A stretch of 10,709 bases of DNA from ZC4RG30 sp964456255 (GTDB lineage Bacteria; Pseudomonadota; Gammaproteobacteria; Steroidobacterales; Steroidobacteraceae): positions 1 through 10,709 of the forward strand of contig CAYWDZ010000099.1 of assembly GCA_964456255.1 (NCBI GenBank), in the 5' to 3' direction. This document shows positions 1-5,603 of the stretch, one piece after another. The position numbers and the translations under genes are program-made. How positions within the stretch are numbered: the first letter of the stretch is position 1; every line of letters starts with the position of its first letter. Under the pieces are notes generated by a model. The model saw only the letters and a list, made by a program, of their open reading frames with translations, was not told the origin of the DNA and ran no database searches.

Positions 1-1
1 G

Positions 2-436
2 CAGAACCACTGCGGCATCTACCGGCTCGACCGACCCGGCGAAGTCTGGACGCGCATCGGCAAGGCCATGCCGGCAAGGATCGGTGACTCCGGTTTCAAC
101 ATGACGGTGCATCCGCGCAACGACAAGGTGTGCTGGGTGCTGCCCATGGATGGCAGCACGGTGTGGCCGCGCACGTCCATTGGCGGCAAGCCAGCCGTGT
201 ACACCACGCGCAATGCCGGCAGGACCTGGCAGCGCCAGGACAAGGGCATGCCGGCGAAGAACGCCTGGTGGACAGTCAAGCGCCAGGCCATGTGTGGTGA
301 TGCGCGCGATCCGGTGGGCCTGTACTTCGGCACCACCCAGGGCGAGGTCTGGGCCAGCCGCGATGAGGGCAGGAGCTGGCGCTGCATCGCGCGGAATCTG
401 CCCGAGATCTATGCCGTCGAGTGCGCGGAGCTCTGA
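2..436 (+). CDS. BNR/Asp-box beta-propeller protein (exo-alpha-sialidase-like), 3' end only
   Basis: The reading frame is open from the left edge to a TGA, giving the last 144 residues; the start lies outside the window. Two Asp-box motifs of the form S/T-x-D/N-x-G-x-T/S-W are visible, one around TTRNAGRTW and one around ASRDEGRSW. Each is followed by a short segment ending in a (G/N)-(M/L)-P turn. Asp boxes sit in beta-hairpins of multi-bladed propellers such as sialidases and VPS10/sortilin-like proteins. The segment QNHCGIYRLD followed by VHPRN and CWVLPMDG resembles bacterial proteins annotated as exo-alpha-sialidase or YVTN/BNR repeat proteins. No sialidase catalytic residues can be assigned in this C-terminal piece, so an enzymatic role is not supported. 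The stop lies 4 bases before the ATG of the Gly-Gly protein, which indicates co-transcription and probably translational coupling. I am confident of the propeller class but not of any function. Confidence 0.87.
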   Translation, partial: QNHCGIYRLDRPGEVWTRIGKAMPARIGDSGFNMTVHPRNDKVCWVLPMDGSTVWPRTSIGGKPAVYTTRNAGRTWQRQDKGMPAKNAWWTVKRQAMCGDARDPVGLYFGTTQGEVWASRDEGRSWRCIARNLPEIYAVECAEL

Positions 437-440
437 CGCC

Positions 441-698
441 ATGCGGGTGACCATCCCGAGCCCGCTGCTGGACTACACCAGGCGCCGTGAAGTCGCGGCG
501 CAGGGTGCAACACTGGATGCCGTGCTGCGCGACCTGGACCGGCAGTTTCCCGGCATCCGCTTCCGCATGGTCGACGAGCAGGATTGCATCCGGCCGCACA
601 TGCGAGTGTTCCTGGATGGTGATGAACTGCGTGATCCGGCAACGCCGCTTGATCCGGCGCGCACGCTGCACATCGTGCAGGCGCTCAGTGGCGGCTGA
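441..698 (+). CDS. MoaD/ThiS-family ubiquitin-fold protein with C-terminal Gly-Gly
   Basis: An 85-residue protein beginning at the first ATG after the propeller stop. It has the size and pattern of the MoaD/ThiS beta-grasp family: an N-terminal strand (MRVTIPSPLLDY), a helix preceded by GATLDAVLRDLD, the segment HMRVFLDGDELRD, and a C-terminus of VQALSGG. The terminal Gly-Gly is the hallmark of proteins that are adenylated by a MoeB/ThiF/E1-like enzyme and then carry a thiocarboxylate or become conjugated. MoaD serves molybdopterin synthesis and ThiS serves thiazole synthesis. No other molybdopterin or thiamine gene is seen here, and the gene is paired with a beta-propeller instead. I therefore leave the symbol blank. 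A sulfur-carrier or protein-modifier role is an inference from fold and C-terminus. No E1-like or MoaE-like partner lies inside the window. Confidence 0.88.
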   Translation: MRVTIPSPLLDYTRRREVAAQGATLDAVLRDLDRQFPGIRFRMVDEQDCIRPHMRVFLDGDELRDPATPLDPARTLHIVQALSGG

Positions 699-789
699 AC
701 CAGCCGTACCGAATATTCACGCACCTTGCGGTCATGTGGCGCCTTGGCCGCGCACGCCTCCCGGCGCATCGTCTCCCGCATGGTGCAGC

Positions 790-820
790 GATCCCGGAGC
801 CATTCCACGGCTCCGGGATC
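790..820. terminator. Strong hairpin between convergent genes
   Basis: A perfect 12-bp inverted repeat, GATCCCGGAGCC (790-801) and GGCTCCGGGATC (809-820), has a 7-base loop. It lies between the end of the Gly-Gly gene (698) and the end of the TonB-dependent receptor gene (842), where a bidirectional terminator is expected. Neither side has a run of T, so it is not a classical intrinsic terminator. It may act as an RNA 3'-end stabiliser or work with Rho. The hairpin is certain; its termination role is inferred from position. Confidence 0.6.
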
Positions 821-841
821 TGCAGCCACCTTGTCTTCGGA

Positions 842-3247
842 TCAGAACCGCTTCTTGATCGTCACGGCGAACTCACGCGGCCGGCCTGGAGTGCCGTCCG
901 TGTGGCGACCGCCACTGATGATCTGGTCAAAGCGCGACGTGAAGTAGTACTTATCCAGCAGGTTGGTGACTTCCAGCGCCACATCCAGATCGCGTCCCAC
1001 ATTGCGCCAGACCAGCCTGGCGTTGACCAGCCCGTAGGCACCGATGAGGTTGGTTGGCTGGTTGTTGCCATTGGTATAGATCTTGGACTGGTAGCTCCAG
1101 TCGACGCGCGGTGTGATCGTGCTGCCATTGGCAAGGCCGAGCTCGTACTGCGCTCCCACGCTGGCCTTGTGCTTCGGCATGAACGGAAGAACGAAGGACG
1201 GCAGGATGCTGGCGCTGGCGCCCGTCAGGCTCTTGTACTTGAAGTCCGTGTAGCTGTACGAAGTCTCGACGTTGAGGCCGCCAAACAGCAGCGCCACCGA
1301 CTCCAGCTCGAAGCCCTTGATCTCGCCCGTGCCCACGTTGCCGATCCTGCCGCAGGGGCTCGGCAGTGTTGAGCCGGTGCAGACCTGCAGGCCCAGCTGC
1401 AGATCCGTGTAGTCGCTGAAGAACACCGCGCTGTTGACACGCAGATGATTCTGCAGCAGATCAGCCTTCACACCAGCTTCCCAGGTCTTCAGGTGTTCAC
1501 CATCGAACGAAGTTGCCTGATCCGCCACGAACGGACGCGGGGATACGCCGCCACCCTTGTAGCCTGTGGCGTACTGCGCGTAGACCATGACGTCTTCGTT
1601 GAAGCTGTACTGCACCACGCCACGATAGTCCGTGTTCGTGCCATCGAATGGACTGCTGACGGTGTTGAGCGCACCCACGACCGGCGCACCCGTGGAACCG
1701 TCGCGGTTGAGGCGCACGTAGTTGTAGTCCTTGTGCTCATCGGTGTAGCGAATGCCGGCAATCAGCTGCAGCTGATCGGTGACGTTGTACTGCAGGTGTC
1801 CGAACCCGGCCTTGGTGTCCACATTGACCACGTCGTTCTGCTGGAAACTCAGCGGACTCGAGTAGCGCAGATCCTGCAAGGACTGGTAGCGGGACCTCTG
1901 ATCCAGGTAGTACCCGCCGATCGTCCACTCCACCGGGCCGGTGGTGCCATTGAGGCGCAGTTCCTGGCTGAACATGTGGAACGGCAATTCGCCATCACCG
2001 ATCGAACTGGCCAGCGGCGACAGGTCATTGTCATTGGCGAAGCCGCTCTTGTACGCACGGTAGGCCGAGATCGACTTCACTTGCAGCGCGTCCGTCAGCT
2101 TGATTTCCGCATCGAGCGCAGTGCCCCACCCGATGAAGTACTGCTCCGGAACAGGGCGGGTCTCGTGCCATGGGAAGGGCACCGCGCCGCTCGTGGCCGA
2201 ACCGCCTCCCGCATAGGGCGCGTTGTAGTAGCTCGCGTAGTTGTAATAGGGATGCCGTTCCGTCGGAACAAACGCGGAACCAGGCGCGTTGTTGGCTGTG
2301 TTGCCATCGTAGATCGCCTGGATGCGCTCTTGCGCAGCCGCTGACAGCAGACTGGTGTCGTAGCCAACCAGCACGTTGCCGGTCGGATTGCGTCGGTCGT
2401 TGGTATAGTCCAGCGACAGGTTGAACTCCGCGCGATCATTCGCCACCCAACGCAGCGCAGCCCGCGCAGCCGAGTAGTTCACATTGCTGTCCCTGGAGAC
2501 CACGCAACCCTTGGTGGTGGCGACGTTGGACTGGATGCCATACGGGTTACCCGGATTGGCGCAACCATAGTCGACGCGCTTGATGTAACCATCCTGCTTC
2601 CGGTCCACGCCGGAGATGCGCATGAACAGGTTGTCGGTCAGCGCAAAGTTCGCGGAGCCGCGCAGATCGACACGGTCGCGCGAACCATAAGTGGCCTGGA
2701 AATAGCCGTCGGTCTCCTCGGTGGGCCGCTGCGTGTACAGCTTCACGGCGCCGCCGATCGAGTTGCGCCCTGCCAGCGTGCCCTGCGGACCACGCAGGAT
2801 TTCCACGCGATCCAGGTCCAGCAGGTCCAGCATTGAACCGGTCAAGGTCGAAATGTAGACATCGTCAACATAGATACCGACACCAGGCTCCAGCGCCGGG
2901 TTGAAGTCGTAGGCGCCAATACCGCGAATGTAGGCAGCGATCGATGGGCCCCATCCGGCACCCTGCTGCTTCAGCGTTACGCTTGGCGCCTGGTTCGCGA
3001 CATCGGTGATGTTGGTCTGGCTGCGCGATTCGAGCGTCTCGGCGGAGATGGCCGTGATCGCCAGTGGCGTGTCCTGCACGTTCTGTGCACGGAACTGCGC
3101 TGTGACGTTGACTTCCTCCAGCTCTTCTACCTCTGCAGCGATGACGGGAGCCGCCAGGCCGGAGGCAATTGCCATGCCCAGCGCAACGCGGACTGCGCGA
3201 CCTACAGACCTGTGCGCAGAACCTACCCTTCTGGAACGATTAGCCAC
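842..3247 (-). CDS. TonB-dependent outer-membrane receptor
   Basis: This gene encodes an 801-residue outer-membrane receptor that imports a ligand with energy from TonB-ExbB-ExbD. I chose the GTG at 3247-3245 because a GAGGG stands 7 bases before it. The open frame reaches back to a TTG at 3289 that has no such site. Residues 1 to about 38 form a signal peptide: a basic N-terminus, then a hydrophobic run ending in AAPVIA. A TonB box-like segment follows (EELEEVNVTA, about 41-50). The plug domain spans about 55-175 and includes YIRGIG, GVGIYVDDVYIS and VEILRGPQGTLAGRNSIGGAV, the usual plug signature. The remainder is a 22-strand-type barrel ending in Phe. Cysteine pairs near CANPGNPYGIQ/KGCVV and VCTGS/SPCGR could form loop disulfides. 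The plug style is that of large receptor families in Sphingomonas- and Xanthomonas-like bacteria. The ligand cannot be assigned. The gene follows the MBL gene after 169 bases that contain its own promoter candidate. Confidence 0.96.
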   Translation of the reverse strand: MANRSRRVGSAHRSVGRAVRVALGMAIASGLAAPVIAAEVEELEEVNVTAQFRAQNVQDTPLAITAISAETLESRSQTNITDVANQAPSVTLKQQGAGWGPSIAAYIRGIGAYDFNPALEPGVGIYVDDVYISTLTGSMLDLLDLDRVEILRGPQGTLAGRNSIGGAVKLYTQRPTEETDGYFQATYGSRDRVDLRGSANFALTDNLFMRISGVDRKQDGYIKRVDYGCANPGNPYGIQSNVATTKGCVVSRDSNVNYSAARAALRWVANDRAEFNLSLDYTNDRRNPTGNVLVGYDTSLLSAAAQERIQAIYDGNTANNAPGSAFVPTERHPYYNYASYYNAPYAGGGSATSGAVPFPWHETRPVPEQYFIGWGTALDAEIKLTDALQVKSISAYRAYKSGFANDNDLSPLASSIGDGELPFHMFSQELRLNGTTGPVEWTIGGYYLDQRSRYQSLQDLRYSSPLSFQQNDVVNVDTKAGFGHLQYNVTDQLQLIAGIRYTDEHKDYNYVRLNRDGSTGAPVVGALNTVSSPFDGTNTDYRGVVQYSFNEDVMVYAQYATGYKGGGVSPRPFVADQATSFDGEHLKTWEAGVKADLLQNHLRVNSAVFFSDYTDLQLGLQVCTGSTLPSPCGRIGNVGTGEIKGFELESVALLFGGLNVETSYSYTDFKYKSLTGASASILPSFVLPFMPKHKASVGAQYELGLANGSTITPRVDWSYQSKIYTNGNNQPTNLIGAYGLVNARLVWRNVGRDLDVALEVTNLLDKYYFTSRFDQIISGGRHTDGTPGRPREFAVTIKKRF

Positions 3248-3254
3248 GTGAGAA

Positions 3255-3259
3255 CCCTC
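3255..3259 (-). promoter_or_regulatory. Ribosome binding site fixing the GTG start of the receptor
   Basis: GAGGG on the minus strand, 7 bases upstream of the GTG at 3247. It decides between this start and the in-frame TTG at 3289, whose extra 14 residues would also displace the signal peptide from the N-terminus. Confidence 0.7.
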
Positions 3260-3277
3260 GATTGTTGTAAACGCAAC

Positions 3278-3287
3278 GGTTGCAACC
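3278..3287. promoter_or_regulatory. Palindrome in the receptor leader, candidate operator
   Basis: GGTTGCAACC is a perfect 10-bp palindrome. It overlaps a second dyad, GCAAC-G-GTTGC (3273-3283), and a related GTTGTAA lies at 3264-3270. It sits just downstream of the proposed -10 box, a position typical of a repressor site. Palindromes centred on a GC step like this suit LacI- or TetR-type regulators, but no regulator gene is in the window, so the cognate protein is unknown. Confidence 0.4.
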
Positions 3288-3302
3288 AAAACCCGCCGGC
3301 AA

Positions 3303-3332
3303 TCTATACCGACTGGAGACTTTAGTCAGCAA
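3303..3332 (-). promoter_or_regulatory. Putative sigma70-type promoter of the receptor gene
   Basis: On the minus strand, TTGCTG (3332-3327) and TATAGA (3308-3303) are separated by 18 bases. Transcription would begin near 3296, leaving a leader of about 50 bases that contains the palindrome at 3278-3287. The match to the E. coli consensus is moderate, and promoters in high-GC hosts are hard to call by eye. Confidence 0.42.
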
Positions 3333-3375
3333 GGCGCAGGCGCAAAGTGCGTTCAAAGCACTTGCTGTATCGCAC

Positions 3376-3390
3376 AACGAGTCACTCGTT
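3376..3390. promoter_or_regulatory. 15-bp palindrome AACGAGT-C-ACTCGTT upstream of the receptor promoter
   Basis: Two perfect 7-base arms surround a single central base. The centre is about 50 bases upstream of the proposed -35 box and 34 bases beyond the end of the MBL gene. A one-base spacer cannot form a normal RNA loop and there is no T run, so this reads as a protein-binding dyad rather than a terminator. A regulator of the receptor is the simplest explanation. Confidence 0.38.
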
Positions 3391-3416
3391 ATCCGGCAGA
3401 TCTTTGCAGATAAGGC

Positions 3417-4370
3417 TCAGTAGCGGCTCAGATCCGCCGCGATCTCCACGGGTCCGTTGAACCACTTCTTCACCCCGGCCACGTAGGGCGCCGTATCCAC
3501 GTTGGGGTCGCGCCCGGCAACCAGATGCGTGATCACCACGCGCTTGACCCTGGCCTTGGCGGCCATCTGCCCGACCTGGTCCGGGTTGATGTGATGGTCG
3601 GTGAGATGTTCGTGCATCTCGCGGGAACGCTTCTGCTGCGTGGAAAAGGTTTCGATGAACTTCGGATCGATAAGCTCGGCAAACAGCAGGTCCGCACCGC
3701 TGGCGAGTTGGGTCACCGCCTCGCTGGGACCGGTATCGCCGGTGTACACGATGGAGCGGTCCGCAAGATCGAAGCGGAACGAAAGCGAGCCATAGCGCCT
3801 GGCCATGTCACTGTCCTTCGGAAAACTATAGTGGGTGTTTTCGACCGCGGTCAGCGTGAAGCCGTCGAACTTGACCCTGGCCCCATCGGGCAGCTCGACG
3901 ACGTCGACGAGGCTCTCGGGCGCGACGTAGTCCTCGCCCGGCACTCCATAACCGGACCTGGCCTCGGGCTCGATGGCTGCCAGCAGCCCGTTCACCATGG
4001 CCTTGATGCCCGGTGGCCCGTAGACCGTGATCTTCCCGCTGCTGCCCATCTGCTGCCGCAGCCCGAGCACGGCGAACAGGCCGCCCGTGTGATCAATGTG
4101 AATGTGGCTGACGAACACGGCTCGCACCGCCGCCAGCGAATAGCCCGCGCGGGCCAGCTGCTGGACTTCGCCATCGCCCGCGTCCACCAGGTACACAGCC
4201 TGCCCGACGACGAGTGCATTGGCTGGCTGCGAGCGATTGCGATCGGAGACCGGGCCGCCATGCGTGCCGAGCGTGATGAACTGATTGGCAGGGCGCGCGC
4301 CTGGCGCGTCTGCAGCCTCCAGCGCTGTGGCGATCAGCAGTGCGAGGGCGATGGCAGCGAGTTTTTTCAT
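3417..4370 (-). CDS. Secreted metallo-beta-lactamase-fold hydrolase
   Basis: A 317-residue protein starting at ATG 4370, with an N-terminal signal peptide (MKKLAAIALALLIATALEAAD) that places it in the periplasm. The metallo-beta-lactamase signature is intact: His89-x-His91-x-Asp93-His94 within SHIHIDHTGGL. Further likely metal ligands are His180 or a nearby residue (ENTHYS), Asp212 (YTGDTG) and His282 (VITHL). HLTDHH at 255-260 resembles the RNase Z/arylsulfatase branch of the family. The N-terminal QFITLGTHGGP strand also fits that branch. Family members cleave esters, lactones, sulfate esters or phosphodiesters, and the substrate here cannot be read from the sequence. RNase Z itself is excluded because this protein is exported. 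The ATG is 18 bases after the stop of the NTF2-like gene, so the two are co-transcribed. The nearest purine-rich ribosome site is weak and distant, which suggests translational coupling. Confidence 0.93.
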   Translation of the reverse strand: MKKLAAIALALLIATALEAADAPGARPANQFITLGTHGGPVSDRNRSQPANALVVGQAVYLVDAGDGEVQQLARAGYSLAAVRAVFVSHIHIDHTGGLFAVLGLRQQMGSSGKITVYGPPGIKAMVNGLLAAIEPEARSGYGVPGEDYVAPESLVDVVELPDGARVKFDGFTLTAVENTHYSFPKDSDMARRYGSLSFRFDLADRSIVYTGDTGPSEAVTQLASGADLLFAELIDPKFIETFSTQQKRSREMHEHLTDHHINPDQVGQMAAKARVKRVVITHLVAGRDPNVDTAPYVAGVKKWFNGPVEIAADLSRY

Positions 4371-4388
4371 GATCTGTGCAGAGTCGCC

Positions 4389-4931
4389 CTAGAACAGACC
4401 GCTGGCCTTCACCACTGCCTGGTTGCCCCAGTCACTGACGATGTTGCGACGTGCGATGTACCACTTGCCATCGACCTTTGAGTACTCGTCCTCGTAGCGT
4501 CCAATGCCCAGGATCTGCGGACCGACGCCCTCGATCATGACGATGGTCATGACATAGCAGAGGCCGGTGGCCTTGGCGGGCCCTTGCAGGTCGATCACGG
4601 AATTGGTGATCACGTGCCGCATCTTGCCGAAGCTGCGCTCACCGTCCTTGGCACCGGCGTTGAAGCGCTTGCGATCTTTCGTCGCCGTATCGTGCAGCGC
4701 CTGCCGGCCCTTTGCCATGACCTTGCCGCCGCTCATCAGCTCCGCGTCCGCCGTGAACACACCGGCATACATGTCCGGGTCGGTGAGGTCATGCGCCAGC
4801 GCATAGCGTGACTGCAGCTCCTGGATCTGCAGACGGTCCAGCAACTCCGCAGGTTCTGCGGCATGCCCCAGCGTGCCGAGCAGGAGCGTGCAGGTGGCGA
4901 TCAGGGATTGGTACAAACGGGCCTTGTTCAT
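4389..4931 (-). CDS. Secreted NTF2/SnoaL-like protein
   Basis: A 180-residue protein starting at ATG 4931, with GGGGTG about 6 bases upstream. Residues 1-25 form a signal peptide (hydrophobic IATCTLLLGTLGHAA). The mature part has the cone-shaped NTF2-like pattern of the SnoaL_4 type: an opening helix (LLDRLQIQELQSRYALAHDLTDPDMY), VFTADAEL, then MRHVITNSVIDL, and strands ending in KWYIARRNI. Family members include dehydratases, isomerases, dioxygenase small subunits and non-catalytic binding proteins, so the fold does not reveal the reaction. His47/Asp48 and His106 occupy places often used for catalysis in this fold, which is an inference. The frame stays open far upstream through the neighbouring gene, but the signal peptide and ribosome site support the start given. 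It lies between the small secreted protein and the metallo-hydrolase in one transcript. Confidence 0.88.
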   Translation of the reverse strand: MNKARLYQSLIATCTLLLGTLGHAAEPAELLDRLQIQELQSRYALAHDLTDPDMYAGVFTADAELMSGGKVMAKGRQALHDTATKDRKRFNAGAKDGERSFGKMRHVITNSVIDLQGPAKATGLCYVMTIVMIEGVGPQILGIGRYEDEYSKVDGKWYIARRNIVSDWGNQAVVKASGLF

Positions 4932-4967
4932 GGGTTCACCCCGGTTGGTCTTGCACTCGAAGGTTGC

Positions 4968-5000
4968 CGGCTCGCCGCCGCATTGCACGGCGGCGAGCCG
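4968..5000 (-). promoter_or_regulatory. 13-bp GC-rich hairpin inside the operon
   Basis: CGGCTCGCCGCCG (4968-4980) and CGGCGGCGAGCCG (4988-5000) form a perfect 13-bp stem with a 7-base loop. In the transcript it starts 6 bases after the stop of the small secreted gene and ends 36 bases before the NTF2-like start. No T run follows, so full termination is unlikely. It probably protects the upstream message from 3' decay or attenuates the downstream genes, which would make the small secreted protein more abundant than the rest. Confidence 0.6.
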
Positions 5001-5005
5001 TGCCG

Positions 5006-5335
5006 TCATTTCTTTGTCGGGAGTTTGTTCAGCTCCGTCTGGACCTTGGCAAGGACCTCGTCGCTGAGCGCCTCCGGCTCGTACTGCTGAATGGCCTGAA
5101 GCGTGGATTCCTTGCCCATCGTATGGAACATCTCGTTGCCGTACACGGTCGGGATCATCTTCTTCAGCAACTCCACGGCAGCCGGGTCGTCCAGCAGCTT
5201 GCCAACCAGCGTCTCCTTCACGGAGTAGTGCCCGGGTGTCGCGGCGGGGATGGTGACGGGAGCATCTGCCGCCAGTGCAGGCACGGCCGCGGCGATCAGT
5301 GTGGCCAGAATCAAAGTACCAAGGGTCTTGCGCAT
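5006..5335 (-). CDS. Small secreted protein of unknown function
   Basis: A 109-residue protein starting at ATG 5335, behind a strong AGGAG/GAGGAAG ribosome site. Residues 1-23 form a signal peptide ending ALAADA. The mature protein of about 86 residues is helical in character, with no cysteine and no transmembrane segment. Its core pattern is PGHYSVKETLVGKLLDDPAA, then ELLKKMIP and later STLQAIQQYEPEALSDEVL. From memory this resembles a short module found at the C-terminus of exported hydrolases in Sphingomonas- and Caulobacter-like bacteria (Y-S-V-x-x-T-x-x-G-x-L-L-D-x-P-A-A, then T-L near a Gln/Tyr turn); I cannot verify that here. In this locus it stands alone. It is the first gene of the minus-strand locus and is divergent from the carboxylesterase. 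The open frame extends upstream past 5335, but only this start has a ribosome site and signal peptide. Confidence 0.8.
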   Translation of the reverse strand: MRKTLGTLILATLIAAAVPALAADAPVTIPAATPGHYSVKETLVGKLLDDPAAVELLKKMIPTVYGNEMFHTMGKESTLQAIQQYEPEALSDEVLAKVQTELNKLPTKK

Positions 5336-5603
5336 TCTTCCTCTCCTTGAAAAACAGTTGGCGCCCCAGGGGCGATCGCGGCAATTCTCCCACGAGGAAT
5401 TCCTTCTGTTAGGAATATTTCTCGCGGCGGTATCGGCAACCCTGTACATGCGCCACCCCCGCACTCTGGCACTGGGGGCCGCATTATCGCCCATCCTCCT
5501 GCGCCCGGCCCTCGGGCACCGTAGAATCCCCCCGACCTCCCCGCCAGAAAGGGATGCCCTTGCCCGATATCTTTCTCTCCTACAGCCGCCGGAGAAATGG
5601 ACC
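5336..5603. other. Divergent intergenic region between small secreted protein and carboxylesterase
   Basis: These 268 bases hold the control region for both directions. Leftward, a weak promoter candidate is TTGCCG (5439-5434) and TATTCC (5417-5412) with a 16-base spacer. Rightward, TAGAAT (5522-5527) could be a -10 box, but no convincing -35 box is placed before it. The region also contains CGCCCC-A-GGGGCG near 5361-5373 and the AGGAAT-type repeats at 5395-5416. I see no small gene in it. Confidence 0.4.
5395..5416. promoter_or_regulatory. AGGAAT inverted repeats, candidate operator
   Basis: AGGAATTCCT (5395-5404) is a perfect palindrome. Its right arm, ATTCCT (5399-5404), also pairs with AGGAAT (5411-5416) across 6 bases, giving ATTCCT-N6-AGGAAT. 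Three copies of one half-site in 22 bases of an AT-richer patch overlap the possible leftward -10 box. A shared regulator of the divergent genes could bind here; its identity is unknown. Confidence 0.4.

Noticed and set aside
1445..2344. Long plus-strand frame of about 300 codons opposite the receptor gene
   Set aside because: It is antisense to a clear receptor coding region, has no domain or signal pattern, and is the kind of open frame that high-GC codon use creates on the opposite strand.
3525..4481. Plus-strand frame of about 318 codons opposite the metallo-hydrolase gene
   Set aside because: It mirrors the real gene, runs across the junction of two genes, and its translation shows no recognisable family.
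4389..5393. A single long protein joining the small secreted gene region to the NTF2-like gene
   Set aside because: The frame is open but out of register with the small secreted protein. The ATG at 4931 has its own ribosome site and signal peptide, and a 13-bp hairpin lies between the two genes.
5250..5603. N-terminal extension of the carboxylesterase
   Set aside because: It would overlap the divergent small gene and its control region and would bury the twin-arginine signal inside the protein.
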